Shown piece by piece: positions 1 to 7,151 of a stretch of DNA of 40,584 nt. Both the position numbers and the translations under genes were made by a program. The notes below the pieces were generated by a model, which saw nothing but the letters and a program-made list of their open reading frames with translations, was not told the DNA's origin and ran no database searches. Source of the DNA: CAYQQJ01 sp964515945 (GTDB lineage Bacteria; Pseudomonadota; Gammaproteobacteria; Pseudomonadales; Cellvibrionaceae); NCBI GenBank assembly GCA_964515945.1, contig CAZEWY010000006.1, forward strand, positions 1 through 40,584. The letters are read 5' to 3'. Each line of letters opens with the position of its first letter. Within the stretch, counting starts at the first letter, position 1.

Positions 1-223
1 GAAGGATCTGATAGATAAGGGCATCCAGGTTCACGTGAGGCGCCCATTTCTTAACTTCTACCACGAAGTTCCCAGGCGCTTCCTGGAGCCTCAGCATGGC
101 ATCCACACATTGACCCTCGACCCAAACTTGTTCTTCAATGTCCAGGTGTAGGCCGGTCTCTGCTTCAAGTGCGTTGAGCGCAGCAGCGAGGATAGCTTTC
201 TCGTTTGGTGTTGTGGCAGTCAT
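1..223 (-). CDS. AbiEi-like antitoxin / PD-(D/E)XK-like protein, N-terminal part (truncated by window edge)
   Basis: The minus strand is open from an ATG at 221-223 to the window edge, giving about 74 residues that start MTATTPNEKAIL. The segment contains DAMLRL, then FVVEVKKWAPHVNLDALIYQ. A D...EVK arrangement of this kind is seen at the N-terminus of proteins annotated as type IV toxin-antitoxin AbiEi-family antitoxins, and it also resembles a PD-(D/E)XK nuclease core. The C-terminal part lies outside the window, so neither function nor a partner gene can be confirmed. Its promoter region (224-330) carries three TGTACA repeats. The family call rests on remembered similarity of this short segment. 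Confidence 0.55.
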   Translation of the reverse strand, partial: MTATTPNEKAILAAALNALEAETGLHLDIEEQVWVEGQCVDAMLRLQEAPGNFVVEVKKWAPHVNLDALIYQIL

Positions 224-277
224 ATCGTCACTTATAAGGTAAGGCGCTAATAAATCCAGATGTTCATTATAATTGCA

Positions 278-313
278 TGTACACTATTAATGTACAATCT
301 ATTTTTATGTACA
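278..313. promoter_or_regulatory. Three TGTACA repeats upstream of the AbiEi-like gene
   Basis: The self-complementary hexamer TGTACA occurs at 278-283, 291-296 and 308-313, in AT-rich sequence 55-90 bp upstream of the minus-strand start at 223. Clustered short palindromes in front of an antitoxin-like gene suggest an autoregulatory operator; the function is inferred. The rest of 224-489 holds no recognisable gene. Confidence 0.35.
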
Positions 314-489
314 ATAATATCAGGACGACGTTAGTAACACATCCACTTGCGGAACTATTTTGCGCCATTCACGCCGAAAGAGAATACCGGATGAGCCCAC
401 GCTGGACACTGCCGTTCCGGACGCTGGCAGGCGCGCGTTAGAGGTAACAAGCTGTGCCTGTACGAACTAATCACTATGGAGGGTACAGC

Positions 490-963
490 ATGAAACGACT
501 AACCATTCTGGGCATTGCGGCTTCGGTAGCTGTGCTGTCCAGTTGTGCCACTACGCGGCTGCCGAGCATGTCTGAAATGCTGCGGGACGCCACTGAGCAA
601 GACGGACGGGCCTGCGTTGATGAGGACGATATTGATGGCTACGGCGTATTGGAAAACAACGTTATCGGCATTGACGGCGAGCGGGACTATTATCTAGCTA
701 CGGTGTCGGCCGGCTGTGATGATGACCTGGAAATATCCATCGACGAAGATTCAGATGATGACCTCGTTGATGATTCCGATAACGATTTCGGCGATGACTT
801 CGGCAGTGATTCCGACGAAATCTGCGGCGAGAGCGGCGATGAACTGGACGCTGACGAGGATGATTGCGAAATCCATCAGATATTCGAGTTCGATGATCGC
901 GAGGACGCCCTCGAGGTGTTCAATGACGTAATGGAAGCTCGCGAGCGGATGGGCGAGGAATAG
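490..963 (+). CDS. Acidic lipoprotein, DUF6491-like
   Basis: This 157-residue protein starts at the ATG at 490, which has a GGAGG ribosome site just upstream; a longer reading from 454 has no such support. The N-terminus is a lipoprotein signal, KRLTILGIAASVAVLSSC, with a lipobox ending at Cys. The mature part has a short conserved-looking segment with an early Cys (RACVDEDDIDGYGVL), a YYLATVSAGCDDDL segment, and then an extremely Asp/Glu-rich insert of about 45 residues (runs of DSDDDLVDDSDND type). The layout resembles small periplasmic DUF6491 lipoproteins, although the acidic insert is unusual; it could bind calcium or reflect low-complexity expansion. No specific function can be given. 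Confidence 0.7.
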   Translation: MKRLTILGIAASVAVLSSCATTRLPSMSEMLRDATEQDGRACVDEDDIDGYGVLENNVIGIDGERDYYLATVSAGCDDDLEISIDEDSDDDLVDDSDNDFGDDFGSDSDEICGESGDELDADEDDCEIHQIFEFDDREDALEVFNDVMEARERMGEE

Positions 964-998
964 CTCGGCTCTGTGGCCGGGCGCTTAGGCGTCCGGCT

Positions 999-1607
999 TC
1001 AGTATTTGATGTTATCTAGCAGCATCTGCGTCAATTCTGCTTCTAGCTGCTGCATGGTAGCCGCCTGTTTGTCTTGGGCGTGGTGATAGAACTGCGCCAT
1101 CAATTCGTATTGATCAAGTGCTCCTTCCCGCTCGCAAAACACCCGAAAAGTCTTAGGCACCAACTGGTGTTTCAACATGAGAGCGACTGCCTGCACCAGC
1201 GACTGGTTGTCCTGCCAATGGATAAAAGCGGCCAACCGGTCTTTAACGACGTCTTCGAGACGTAAAATAGGTATTTGCCTGTTGCCGGCGCGGATTATGA
1301 TGGTTTCGTGTATTAATTCGTCACCGACCGAGAGCGGGCCTGGCGGGAACTCTACGGTAATGTCCGTGGTGTTATTGGTATATACCCGCCCTTTCTTGAA
1401 AAACCCGAGTTCGGCCATAGCCTGATTTAGCACCCGTGGTTTCTGATAGTTGGTGTTGACCATGTCGATGTCTTTGGTGAGGTAGAGGTTTTCGGTGTAA
1501 ATCTCCACCGCCAGACCTCCTACCAATACAACTTCCACCCCACATTGCTGAAGGTGCGTGGCAACTGTGGCCGCTAGATCGACAATTGGTATATTGCTCA
1601 AATCCAT
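999..1607 (-). CDS. Nucleotidyltransferase, putative toxin-like partner (AbiEii/MNT-type fold)
   Basis: The start is the ATG at 1607 (MDLSNIPIVDL), which has AGGAG eight bases upstream; a longer reading from 1652 would overlap the upstream gene without a ribosome site. The protein is about 202 residues. It shows a nucleotidyltransferase core: VEVVLVGGLAVEIYT, then LTKDIDMV (the paired Asp residues expected to bind metal), and a third acidic position in TDITVEF. A helical segment RLEDVVKDRLAAFIHW follows. It is encoded 19 bp behind a small winged-helix protein on the same strand, as in nucleotidyltransferase toxin-antitoxin pairs. Fold assignment is good. The toxin role is inferred from the pairing; a housekeeping nucleotidyltransferase is less likely. 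Confidence 0.75.
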   Translation of the reverse strand: MDLSNIPIVDLAATVATHLQQCGVEVVLVGGLAVEIYTENLYLTKDIDMVNTNYQKPRVLNQAMAELGFFKKGRVYTNNTTDITVEFPPGPLSVGDELIHETIIIRAGNRQIPILRLEDVVKDRLAAFIHWQDNQSLVQAVALMLKHQLVPKTFRVFCEREGALDQYELMAQFYHHAQDKQAATMQQLEAELTQMLLDNIKY

Positions 1608-1626
1608 GCTGATCGCTCCTGCGTTT

Positions 1627-1989
1627 TTACTGTCCGTTGCGCTCCCGCACACTGACCAGTGATTTACCCGCCTGCCGTGGGCGCGTACGCTGCACCATGA
1701 GTTGGCGGCTTACCTCGGGCGGGTATGCCGGCACAGCCGATTTAACCAATGCCTTTAGGGGCTCCATAAACGGGTAACGGGGGTTTAACTCATACTGCCT
1801 GACCTTGCCGATCAATCGGCTGACAATAACGCCGTCCATCTCTAGCCGCGCCAGTTGCTTTTGCACCGGATTGGTTGGCATGCCAAAAAATTCAGCAATT
1901 TGTTTACCGTAACCCGAACCCTGCAGTAGCAGGTAGATAAGAACTTTCTCCTGGCTTTCTGCCCGTAAGATACCTTTGAGGATAAACAT
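1627..1989 (-). CDS. Winged-helix DNA-binding protein, putative antitoxin/regulator
   Basis: This 120-residue protein looks like a single winged helix-turn-helix domain: SQEKVLIYLLLQGSGYGKQI, then a recognition region (FFGMPTNPVQKQLARLEMDG) and a wing (VIVSRLIGKVRQYELN). The C-terminal tail is basic (QRTRPRQAGKS). It precedes the nucleotidyltransferase gene by 19 bp, and the two are probably co-transcribed. A small HTH gene before a nucleotidyltransferase gene is the usual order in MNT/AbiE-like modules, so it probably represses its own promoter. Alternative: an ordinary ArsR/MarR-like regulator. Confidence 0.75.
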   Translation of the reverse strand: MFILKGILRAESQEKVLIYLLLQGSGYGKQIAEFFGMPTNPVQKQLARLEMDGVIVSRLIGKVRQYELNPRYPFMEPLKALVKSAVPAYPPEVSRQLMVQRTRPRQAGKSLVSVRERNGQ

Positions 1990-2109
1990 AGCGCTCTACC
2001 CTATACCAACACTTATGCAATATATACCACATGTTAGTCAACAAAAACCATATTTTGGTACATTTACCTCATTCGTTACCCATAAAAAAGCCCAATCAGC
2101 ATGTCATTC

Positions 2110-2150
2110 AAAAAAAGGGCGAGGTTTTCACCCCGCCCTTTTTGTTTTTG
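2110..2150 (-). terminator. Intrinsic terminator after the chitinase gene
   Basis: The sequence at 2111-2141 is a near-perfect inverted repeat (arms AAAAAGGGCGAGGT and ACCCCGCCCTTTTT, one mismatch) with a very short loop. On the minus strand it is followed by a run of seven T. It lies about 40 bp past the stop of the chitinase gene. Confidence 0.8.
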
Positions 2151-2188
2151 ATGGCTGATTTCACCCGCCGTGAATCACGGCAAATGCA

Positions 2189-3670
2189 TCAGTTACAGTT
2201 GTAGCTTCCAGGCAAGCCGTTGACGGCTTCATACATCGCTGTCACCAGCGAATTGGGGCCGCTGGTATCGTGGCCTAGCTCCCAGGTCATGATGCCGCCA
2301 TAGTTGCTGGCCAGCTGCCCCTTGTCACGGATGGTGGGTATGCCATTCCAGTAATCACTGCCATCGGTATCCCGGCAGGCGTTGGCGGGGTTGGCCGCTA
2401 CTTTACTGGAGTAAGGTGTTTCACTTGGCCGTGCATAGAAAGGCACGCCGATGACCGCCTTCGCTGCCGGCAATCCGCGACCGGTCCAGTAACTGACCGC
2501 GTCGACGGCATAGGAATAAGGGGAATGCCCCGAGCCCTGGTTGCCGTCATAGGCCATCAGATTGAGGAAGTCGACGTCGGCAAACACATCATTTTTGATG
2601 CCGTTGGCCGTATTACCCGTTGCCACCACGGCGGCGGTTAATATCTTGCCTTGGGCATGCAGGGCGCTGCTGAGTTGATCCATCATCAATGCATAGTTAT
2701 CGGCCTGTGCCGTGCCCGGTTGCGGGTATTCCCAATCAATATCAACGCCGTCCAGGTTGTACTGGTTGACCAGATTGACCATGGCGTTGGCAAACCGCGT
2801 ACGATTGGCGCTGCTGGCGGCGGTCGATTCGAAACCGGCATTCTGCAAACCTGTCCAGCCACCGACGGCGATAGATACCTTGACGCCATTGGCATGCGCA
2901 TTGGACACGATGCTTTGCAGGAACGAGGGGTTCGGAACGGACTGAATGGAACCGTCGGCATTCGGCTGCACCAGGAAGGCATAAATAATGTGCGTCAGCC
3001 TGCTGTAATCAATGCTGTTGGCATTATTCCGCCAGGATTGAATATAGCCGACGACACGTTGGCCACCGGATGAAGTACTGCTCGAAGAACTGCTGCTCGA
3101 CGAACTTGAGGAGCTGCTCGATGACGAACTCGAGGAGCTGGAACCGCCACAGGCGCCGAGGTTGTCCCACACGCCCCATTCACCGGACTGAGAGGGATTT
3201 TCGCCCTGGGTCCACCAGTTCGCTTCATACTTCACACTGCTGTACTGCACCTGGTCGCCGCCGGTATAAACGGCGGAGCTGTCCCAAACGGGCAGACCGG
3301 AACAGGAACCACCAGAGCCGCTGGATGAACTTGAGCTGCTGGAAGAGCTTGAACTGGAACTGGAAGAAGAGCTTGAGGAGCTGGAGCTGCTCGATGAGGA
3401 GCTGCTTGAAGAACTGGAGCCATCACAGGTGCCCAGGTCGGTCCAGGCGCCATCCCATGCCCAGCCCACGCCGGGCTCATAGGGGCCGCCCTGTGAACAC
3501 CATCCGCCCACATCGCAATGGTAGCCGTGGTTGTTGTGTTTGACTTCATCTCCGGTGTTGATGGTACCGCCACTATAGGCGGGAAGATTACTACAGTCAT
3601 AAGCCATCGCTGCCGATGACATCAATAGTCCACCCGCCAGCGCGGATATTAAACCTGTCATTATTTTCAT
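2189..3670 (-). CDS. Secreted chitinase, CBM-polySer-CBM5/12-polySer-GH18
   Basis: The 493-residue protein begins with a signal peptide (cleavage near AMA/YDC, about residue 23). Next come an aromatic- and Cys-rich chitin-binding-like module (about 24-81), a poly-Ser linker (about 84-116), a CBM5/12-type module with YEANWWTQGENPSQSGEW (about 122-175), a second poly-Ser linker (about 177-199), and a GH18 catalytic domain (about 205-490). The GH18 signature DGVDIDWEYP is at about 307-316, with catalytic acid Glu314. It should cleave beta-1,4 bonds of chitin outside the cell. The start has a GAGGG ribosome site. The Ser runs mix TCN and AGY codons, typical of Cellvibrio/Saccharophagus-type secreted enzymes. 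It is monocistronic, with its own terminator at 2110-2150. Confidence 0.95.
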   Translation of the reverse strand: MKIMTGLISALAGGLLMSSAAMAYDCSNLPAYSGGTINTGDEVKHNNHGYHCDVGGWCSQGGPYEPGVGWAWDGAWTDLGTCDGSSSSSSSSSSSSSSSSSSSSSSSSSSSSSSSSSGSGGSCSGLPVWDSSAVYTGGDQVQYSSVKYEANWWTQGENPSQSGEWGVWDNLGACGGSSSSSSSSSSSSSSSSSSSSSSTSSGGQRVVGYIQSWRNNANSIDYSRLTHIIYAFLVQPNADGSIQSVPNPSFLQSIVSNAHANGVKVSIAVGGWTGLQNAGFESTAASSANRTRFANAMVNLVNQYNLDGVDIDWEYPQPGTAQADNYALMMDQLSSALHAQGKILTAAVVATGNTANGIKNDVFADVDFLNLMAYDGNQGSGHSPYSYAVDAVSYWTGRGLPAAKAVIGVPFYARPSETPYSSKVAANPANACRDTDGSDYWNGIPTIRDKGQLASNYGGIMTWELGHDTSGPNSLVTAMYEAVNGLPGSYNCN

Positions 3671-3703
3671 GAGTGTTACCCTCTCGTTATGTTTTTATAA
3701 GGG

Positions 3704-3722
3704 TCCTTATTTTTAATAAGGA
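3704..3722. promoter_or_regulatory. Palindrome in the chitinase promoter region
   Basis: TCCTTATT and AATAAGGA form a perfect 8-bp inverted repeat around a 3-base centre, 34-52 bp upstream of the chitinase start. It could be an operator or a hairpin in the 5' leader; its function is unknown. The rest of 3671-3871 holds no recognisable gene. Confidence 0.35.
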
Positions 3723-3871
3723 TGTGTTATTTGAAGTCTGTCAGTACCGGTTGTACCACCTGTTTATCACCCTCAACCGTAACCATGACGACCATAGCAA
3801 GACAACGCTGTCATTTCACCTGTTTTCTGGCGTCTGCTGAACATAAATCGATAACGGGGACGGCCGCGAGA

Positions 3872-4534
3872 TCAAAACCTGATTTCCCTCAGCTCGGCAA
3901 CGGCGCGCACGGCCTTCCCGTCCCAGAACAGGCGGTAATGGCCCGCTTGATTGGCTGGAGGCACCATGGCTGTTGGCCTCAGGGCTGCTATGCATTCCCC
4001 GCCGGCATTGCGCACGGAGCGGTAGTAAATCCCATATTCATCGGCTTCACGCGCCTCGGCGGCAAAGGCCTGGGGTGCGGTGTAATCATCGGGATCGTGC
4101 AACTCGTCCCTGTCCCGCACATCAAGCAGCTCGGCATCGACCCGGCAGCAGTAGGCGCGCAGTGTCAACTCATGGGCTGGCTCGCTGTTGGTTTGCAGAA
4201 AGTAGGTACGCCGGTGGATCGACTCCTTCAGCGCCGTGTTCATATCCAGGGCCGCATAGTAGACGCCGAACCGGCCATGGGTGAACCGGCTGGGTATGCC
4301 GATATGGGTGAAGGCCGCCATGATGGGCGTTGTACCCGGCCCGACCATATGATCACGCGGGGGGACCATGGCAATATCGCCAATCTCCTCCCGGATCCGG
4401 TCATTGGTCAGGGATTCGAGATGGTAGGCCGTTTCCAGCTCGCCGGGGTCCAGCAGGTTCTCAAACAACTGGATGGGCGGAAAATGAGCGGGGATCAGCC
4501 GGTAGGTGGGGCACTTCAGGTGCCGCCTAGGCAT
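3872..4534 (-). CDS. RES-domain toxin
   Basis: This 220-residue protein matches the RES family (NAD+-degrading/ADP-ribosyl-transferase-like toxins of type II systems). Visible family segments are YRLIPAHFPPIQLFE, LESLTNDRIREEIGD, SRFTHGRFGVYYAALDMNTALKES (containing the conserved Arg and Glu) and YYRSVRNAGGECIAALRP (containing the conserved Ser). The start at 4534 lies eight bases past the antitoxin stop, and the family normally begins just before the YRLIP segment. An in-frame ATG at 4567 would overlap the antitoxin gene by 25 bp and is also possible. No strong ribosome site is seen for either, consistent with translational coupling to the upstream antitoxin. Confidence 0.9.
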   Translation of the reverse strand: MPRRHLKCPTYRLIPAHFPPIQLFENLLDPGELETAYHLESLTNDRIREEIGDIAMVPPRDHMVGPGTTPIMAAFTHIGIPSRFTHGRFGVYYAALDMNTALKESIHRRTYFLQTNSEPAHELTLRAYCCRVDAELLDVRDRDELHDPDDYTAPQAFAAEAREADEYGIYYRSVRNAGGECIAALRPTAMVPPANQAGHYRLFWDGKAVRAVAELREIRF

Positions 4535-4542
4535 CAGATTTT

Positions 4543-4965
4543 CTAGGCATAGTGCTCGCCCCGCCATGCATCGAGATAGCGCCGCACGTCGGCAAGATCG
4601 ATCACCCGGCCAGCCAGCATTCGCGTCAGGGCTGACTCACCCCCAAAGTCACGGTTGGGGCGGCGCACCCAGTCTTGCCACGATTTGCGGTTTACGAACA
4701 AAATCTGCAGCGCTTTATAGATGCCGGAGATATAGGACAACCGCTCCAGCGTATCCCGGGACAAGGCTACAGGCTCATGGGCCTTCACCTTGGCGCGCCA
4801 GGTGTTCAGGGTTGTGCGGCTGCTAAGGCCGGCAAGAACGCAGCGCTCCCGGTCGGTGAGGCTCCACTCGTCAGTAATTGCCAGAAACAGCTTCACGGAC
4901 ACTCGACCCAACTCACCGCGATCGGGCGCCGGTTGCGCTTCAGGTTTGATATTTGCCCAAGTCAT
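4543..4965 (-). CDS. Xre/ParS-type (DUF2384) antitoxin
   Basis: The 140-residue protein has an N-terminal helical segment with LTDRERCVLAGLSSRTTLNTW (HTH-like) and the C-terminal MbcA/ParS/Xre region: LSRDTLERLSYISGIYKALQ, SWQDWVRRPNRDFGGESALT and RMLAGRVIDLADVRRYLDAW. This domain neutralises RES toxins by covering the active site. The gene directly precedes the RES gene, the usual antitoxin-first order. The start has a GGGGAG ribosome site. A perfect 16-bp palindrome at 4998-5013 lies just upstream and is the likely operator for autorepression. Confidence 0.9.
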   Translation of the reverse strand: MTWANIKPEAQPAPDRGELGRVSVKLFLAITDEWSLTDRERCVLAGLSSRTTLNTWRAKVKAHEPVALSRDTLERLSYISGIYKALQILFVNRKSWQDWVRRPNRDFGGESALTRMLAGRVIDLADVRRYLDAWRGEHYA

Positions 4966-4997
4966 AGGTTTTCTCCCCTCGGCTTTCTTCTATTCTA

Positions 4998-5043
4998 TGT
5001 CCATATATGGACAATTTCAAAGAGAAATGTTCACATGTGGCAA
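4998..5043. promoter_or_regulatory. Operator pair of the Xre/RES module
   Basis: TGTCCATATATGGACA at 4998-5013 is a perfect 16-bp palindrome. A related but degenerate copy, TGTTCACATGTGGCAA, starts at 5028 and matches 11 of 16 positions. The centres are 30 bp apart, about three helical turns, 33-78 bp upstream of the antitoxin start. This fits cooperative binding of a dimeric antitoxin. The palindromes are directly visible; their role is inferred. Confidence 0.6.
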
Positions 5044-5083
5044 AAACAGACAGGATAGCCATCGAAGAGCCGAATGTGCGGGA

Positions 5084-6151
5084 TTATTCATCAGCACTGT
5101 TATTCCCCGCATTCCGGCGGCGATGACGCAAGGACGAATAGAAAGCGGCGCAGATGAAGGCGGCACCGATACAGCCGGTGACGACTTCGGGCACATGGAT
5201 ACGGACGCCTATGAGCATAATGACCGCGAGAACGCCGATTGCATACATGGCGCCGTGTTCAAGGTAGATGTAGTGCCCCAGGGTGCCGCGCCGAACCAGC
5301 GCGATGGTGATGGAGCGGACGAACATGGCGCCGACCGCCAAACCCAGCATGATGATCACCACGTCCCGGGTGATGGCGAAGGCGCCTATGACGCCGTCGA
5401 AGCTGAAGCTTGCATCGAGAACTTCCAGGTACAGAAAGCCCATCAGGCCATTGCGAGCCACTGACACGGGAAGATCGGCGGCGCTGCCGCTTGCGGAGTC
5501 ATCGGTACCCATGGCCATTTCGAAAAGGCCGTCCAGGGAGTTGATAATGATAAACAGCATAACGCCGGCGACACCCGACAACAGAACATGGAAACGCAGC
5601 GCTTCCGTGACAAAAAGGGAGATGGCCACGGCGACGATCAGCGCGAGCACTATCCCCAGGCTGTCGAGCTTACCCATTGCCGCCAGATACCGCTCGAACG
5701 TGCCCAGCCAATGGACTTTACGCTTCAGGTCAAAAATGAAATTGAAGAACACCATCAACAGAAAAGATCCACCAAAAGCGGCGATCATGGGATAGGCGGA
5801 TGTCAGCACCTGCCCGTAGCGGACCGGCTCTTTTAACGCGAGATTGATCACCTCCACAAAGCCGAGGCCGGTCACCACCGCGACTATGACGATGGGAAAT
5901 ACCAGCCGCATTCCGAACACGGCGATCAGAATGCCCACGGTCAAAAACATCTTTTGCCAGAAGGCATCCATGGTTTTCAGAATGGAGGCGTTGACCACGG
6001 CGTTATCGAAAGAAAGCGATATTTCCAGAATACTGAGAACAAAAGTTACCCAAAGCGCAGCCCACAAACCGAACCCGGAGTGATGCCCCCAATACCCGGC
6101 CAGGCCGAAACAGATCGCGGTAAAAACAAAGGAGGACCTGTAGTGCTGCAT
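5084..6151 (-). CDS. DUF475 integral membrane protein (TerC/YceF-like superfamily)
   Basis: The 355-residue protein is almost entirely membrane segments (about nine). It carries two related acidic motifs in the halves of the protein, LEISLSFDNAVVNASIL near residue 45 and LDASFSFDGVIGAFAIT near residue 245, as in the TerC/LysE-type superfamily where paired acidic motifs in membrane helices are thought to bind metal ions. Members of this superfamily have been linked to tellurite resistance and to manganese or calcium export. Length and motifs fit DUF475. The start has GGAG eight bases upstream. It appears to be a single gene; the substrate is not determinable here. Confidence 0.85.
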   Translation of the reverse strand: MQHYRSSFVFTAICFGLAGYWGHHSGFGLWAALWVTFVLSILEISLSFDNAVVNASILKTMDAFWQKMFLTVGILIAVFGMRLVFPIVIVAVVTGLGFVEVINLALKEPVRYGQVLTSAYPMIAAFGGSFLLMVFFNFIFDLKRKVHWLGTFERYLAAMGKLDSLGIVLALIVAVAISLFVTEALRFHVLLSGVAGVMLFIIINSLDGLFEMAMGTDDSASGSAADLPVSVARNGLMGFLYLEVLDASFSFDGVIGAFAITRDVVIIMLGLAVGAMFVRSITIALVRRGTLGHYIYLEHGAMYAIGVLAVIMLIGVRIHVPEVVTGCIGAAFICAAFYSSLRHRRRNAGNNSADE

Positions 6152-6193
6152 TAAATGGCTCCGGGAAATTACCTATACGTAAATGAAGGCATC

Positions 6194-6724
6194 TTACTGA
6201 GGATGTCGGCGTTTCCCCGTAACCATGGACCAGGGCAGATTTTCCTTGGTGCGGTAGCTGACAAACAGAGCGGCAGAGATGTGAATGATCACCAACGCCA
6301 GCAGGCTATTGGCAATCCAGCCATGCAGGTTTTCCACCCACTCCGTGCCCCAGAAGTAATCGATCTCCTGCATCATGTAACCGGTAGTTCCCAGTGCCAG
6401 AAAGCACAACATCATCAGGATCATCATCACACCGCCGAGTGGCGAGTGACCCAGGCGGTGATAGACATCACCCCGAGCCAGGGCGCGAATGTGCGTGGCA
6501 ATGCGCGCGGGCGTTGGCCAGAAGTCCGACCAGCGTGCTGCGCGGCTACCAAAAAAGCCCCAGACAAACCGGACCAGCAGCCAGGCGACCGCCGTGTAAC
6601 CCAGCCACTGGTGCCAATCGTCGCCCTCTTCATTGACAAAGTAGTTGGCAACGAAGATGAACACCAGAGACCAGTGAAACAACCTGATCAACGGGTCCCA
6701 GAGCTTTTGTGTAGTTTGCTTCAT
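6194..6724 (-). CDS. Cytochrome b561 / hydrogenase-type b cytochrome
   Basis: The 176-residue protein has four to five membrane helices and the histidines expected for haem b binding: DPLIRLFHW near residue 17, DDWHQWLGY near residue 38, NLHGWIANSLLALVIIHI near residue 140. The segment GDVYHRLGHSPLGG is typical of di-haem b-type cytochromes of the Ni,Fe-hydrogenase/cytochrome b561 family (PF01292). These move electrons between membrane quinones and soluble partners. Its ATG overlaps the stop of the upstream PepSY gene (shared base in TGATG), so translation is probably coupled. No hydrogenase or catalytic subunit is nearby; the pairing with a PepSY protein is the only functional clue. Confidence 0.85.
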   Translation of the reverse strand: MKQTTQKLWDPLIRLFHWSLVFIFVANYFVNEEGDDWHQWLGYTAVAWLLVRFVWGFFGSRAARWSDFWPTPARIATHIRALARGDVYHRLGHSPLGGVMMILMMLCFLALGTTGYMMQEIDYFWGTEWVENLHGWIANSLLALVIIHISAALFVSYRTKENLPWSMVTGKRRHPQ

Positions 6725-6990
6725 CAGTCTTCAATTTCTTCCTTCACCACGTCGCCTGTTACCGGGTTGTAGTAAATCTCGACTTTCTGCTCTTCCTTGT
6801 TCCAACCATAAATCTCGTAACAGTTGCCTTCGGTCACCTTGAAGACCTTGATCTTGTATCCTTCAGCCTTCAGGTTCTCCTGGAATTCCGCTTTATCGAG
6901 CCATTCCGACTGGTCGGCCGTGGTACATTCCGGCCCAGCCAGGGCAGCGGGGCTGAGTACAACAAGAGCTCCTAGCAGTATTTTACGCAT
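6724..6990 (-). CDS. Small periplasmic PepSY-domain protein
   Basis: The start is the ATG at 6990, with GGAGG seven bases upstream; the open frame extends further 5' but without support. The 88-residue product has a signal peptide (KILLGALVVLSPAALAG) and a PepSY-type domain: LKAEGYKIKVFKVTEGNCYEI, ending with EIYYNPVTGDVVKEE. Two Cys (one after the signal, one in GNCYE) could form a disulfide. Such proteins are often encoded beside b-type cytochromes, as here, where the stop overlaps the cytochrome start. It may be an accessory or sensing partner of the cytochrome; the exact role is unknown. Confidence 0.85.
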   Translation of the reverse strand: MRKILLGALVVLSPAALAGPECTTADQSEWLDKAEFQENLKAEGYKIKVFKVTEGNCYEIYGWNKEEQKVEIYYNPVTGDVVKEEIED

Positions 6991-7151
6991 GATGAAACCT
7001 CCGTTAGGATGGGATGGATTTTGTCGAACGTGAATCTTCACGCGGGCCAACCTGAAAATCAACCCGCAAAGCAGATAAGCAAGAAGTAACGCATTAAATG
7101 TTTTCAGCGGTGAAGGCATCACCGATTCCGCCAGTCCCGGAGTAATACATA

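Noticed and set aside
3070..3440. Ser-rich repeats as a possible CRISPR-like or satellite array
   Set aside because: The sequence is a coding poly-Ser linker without regular repeat-spacer structure.
3722..4546. 274-codon open frame on the plus strand
   Set aside because: It is antisense to the RES toxin gene and has no protein-like features.
6155..6772. 205-codon open frame on the plus strand
   Set aside because: It is antisense to the cytochrome b gene; its composition is not that of a folded protein.
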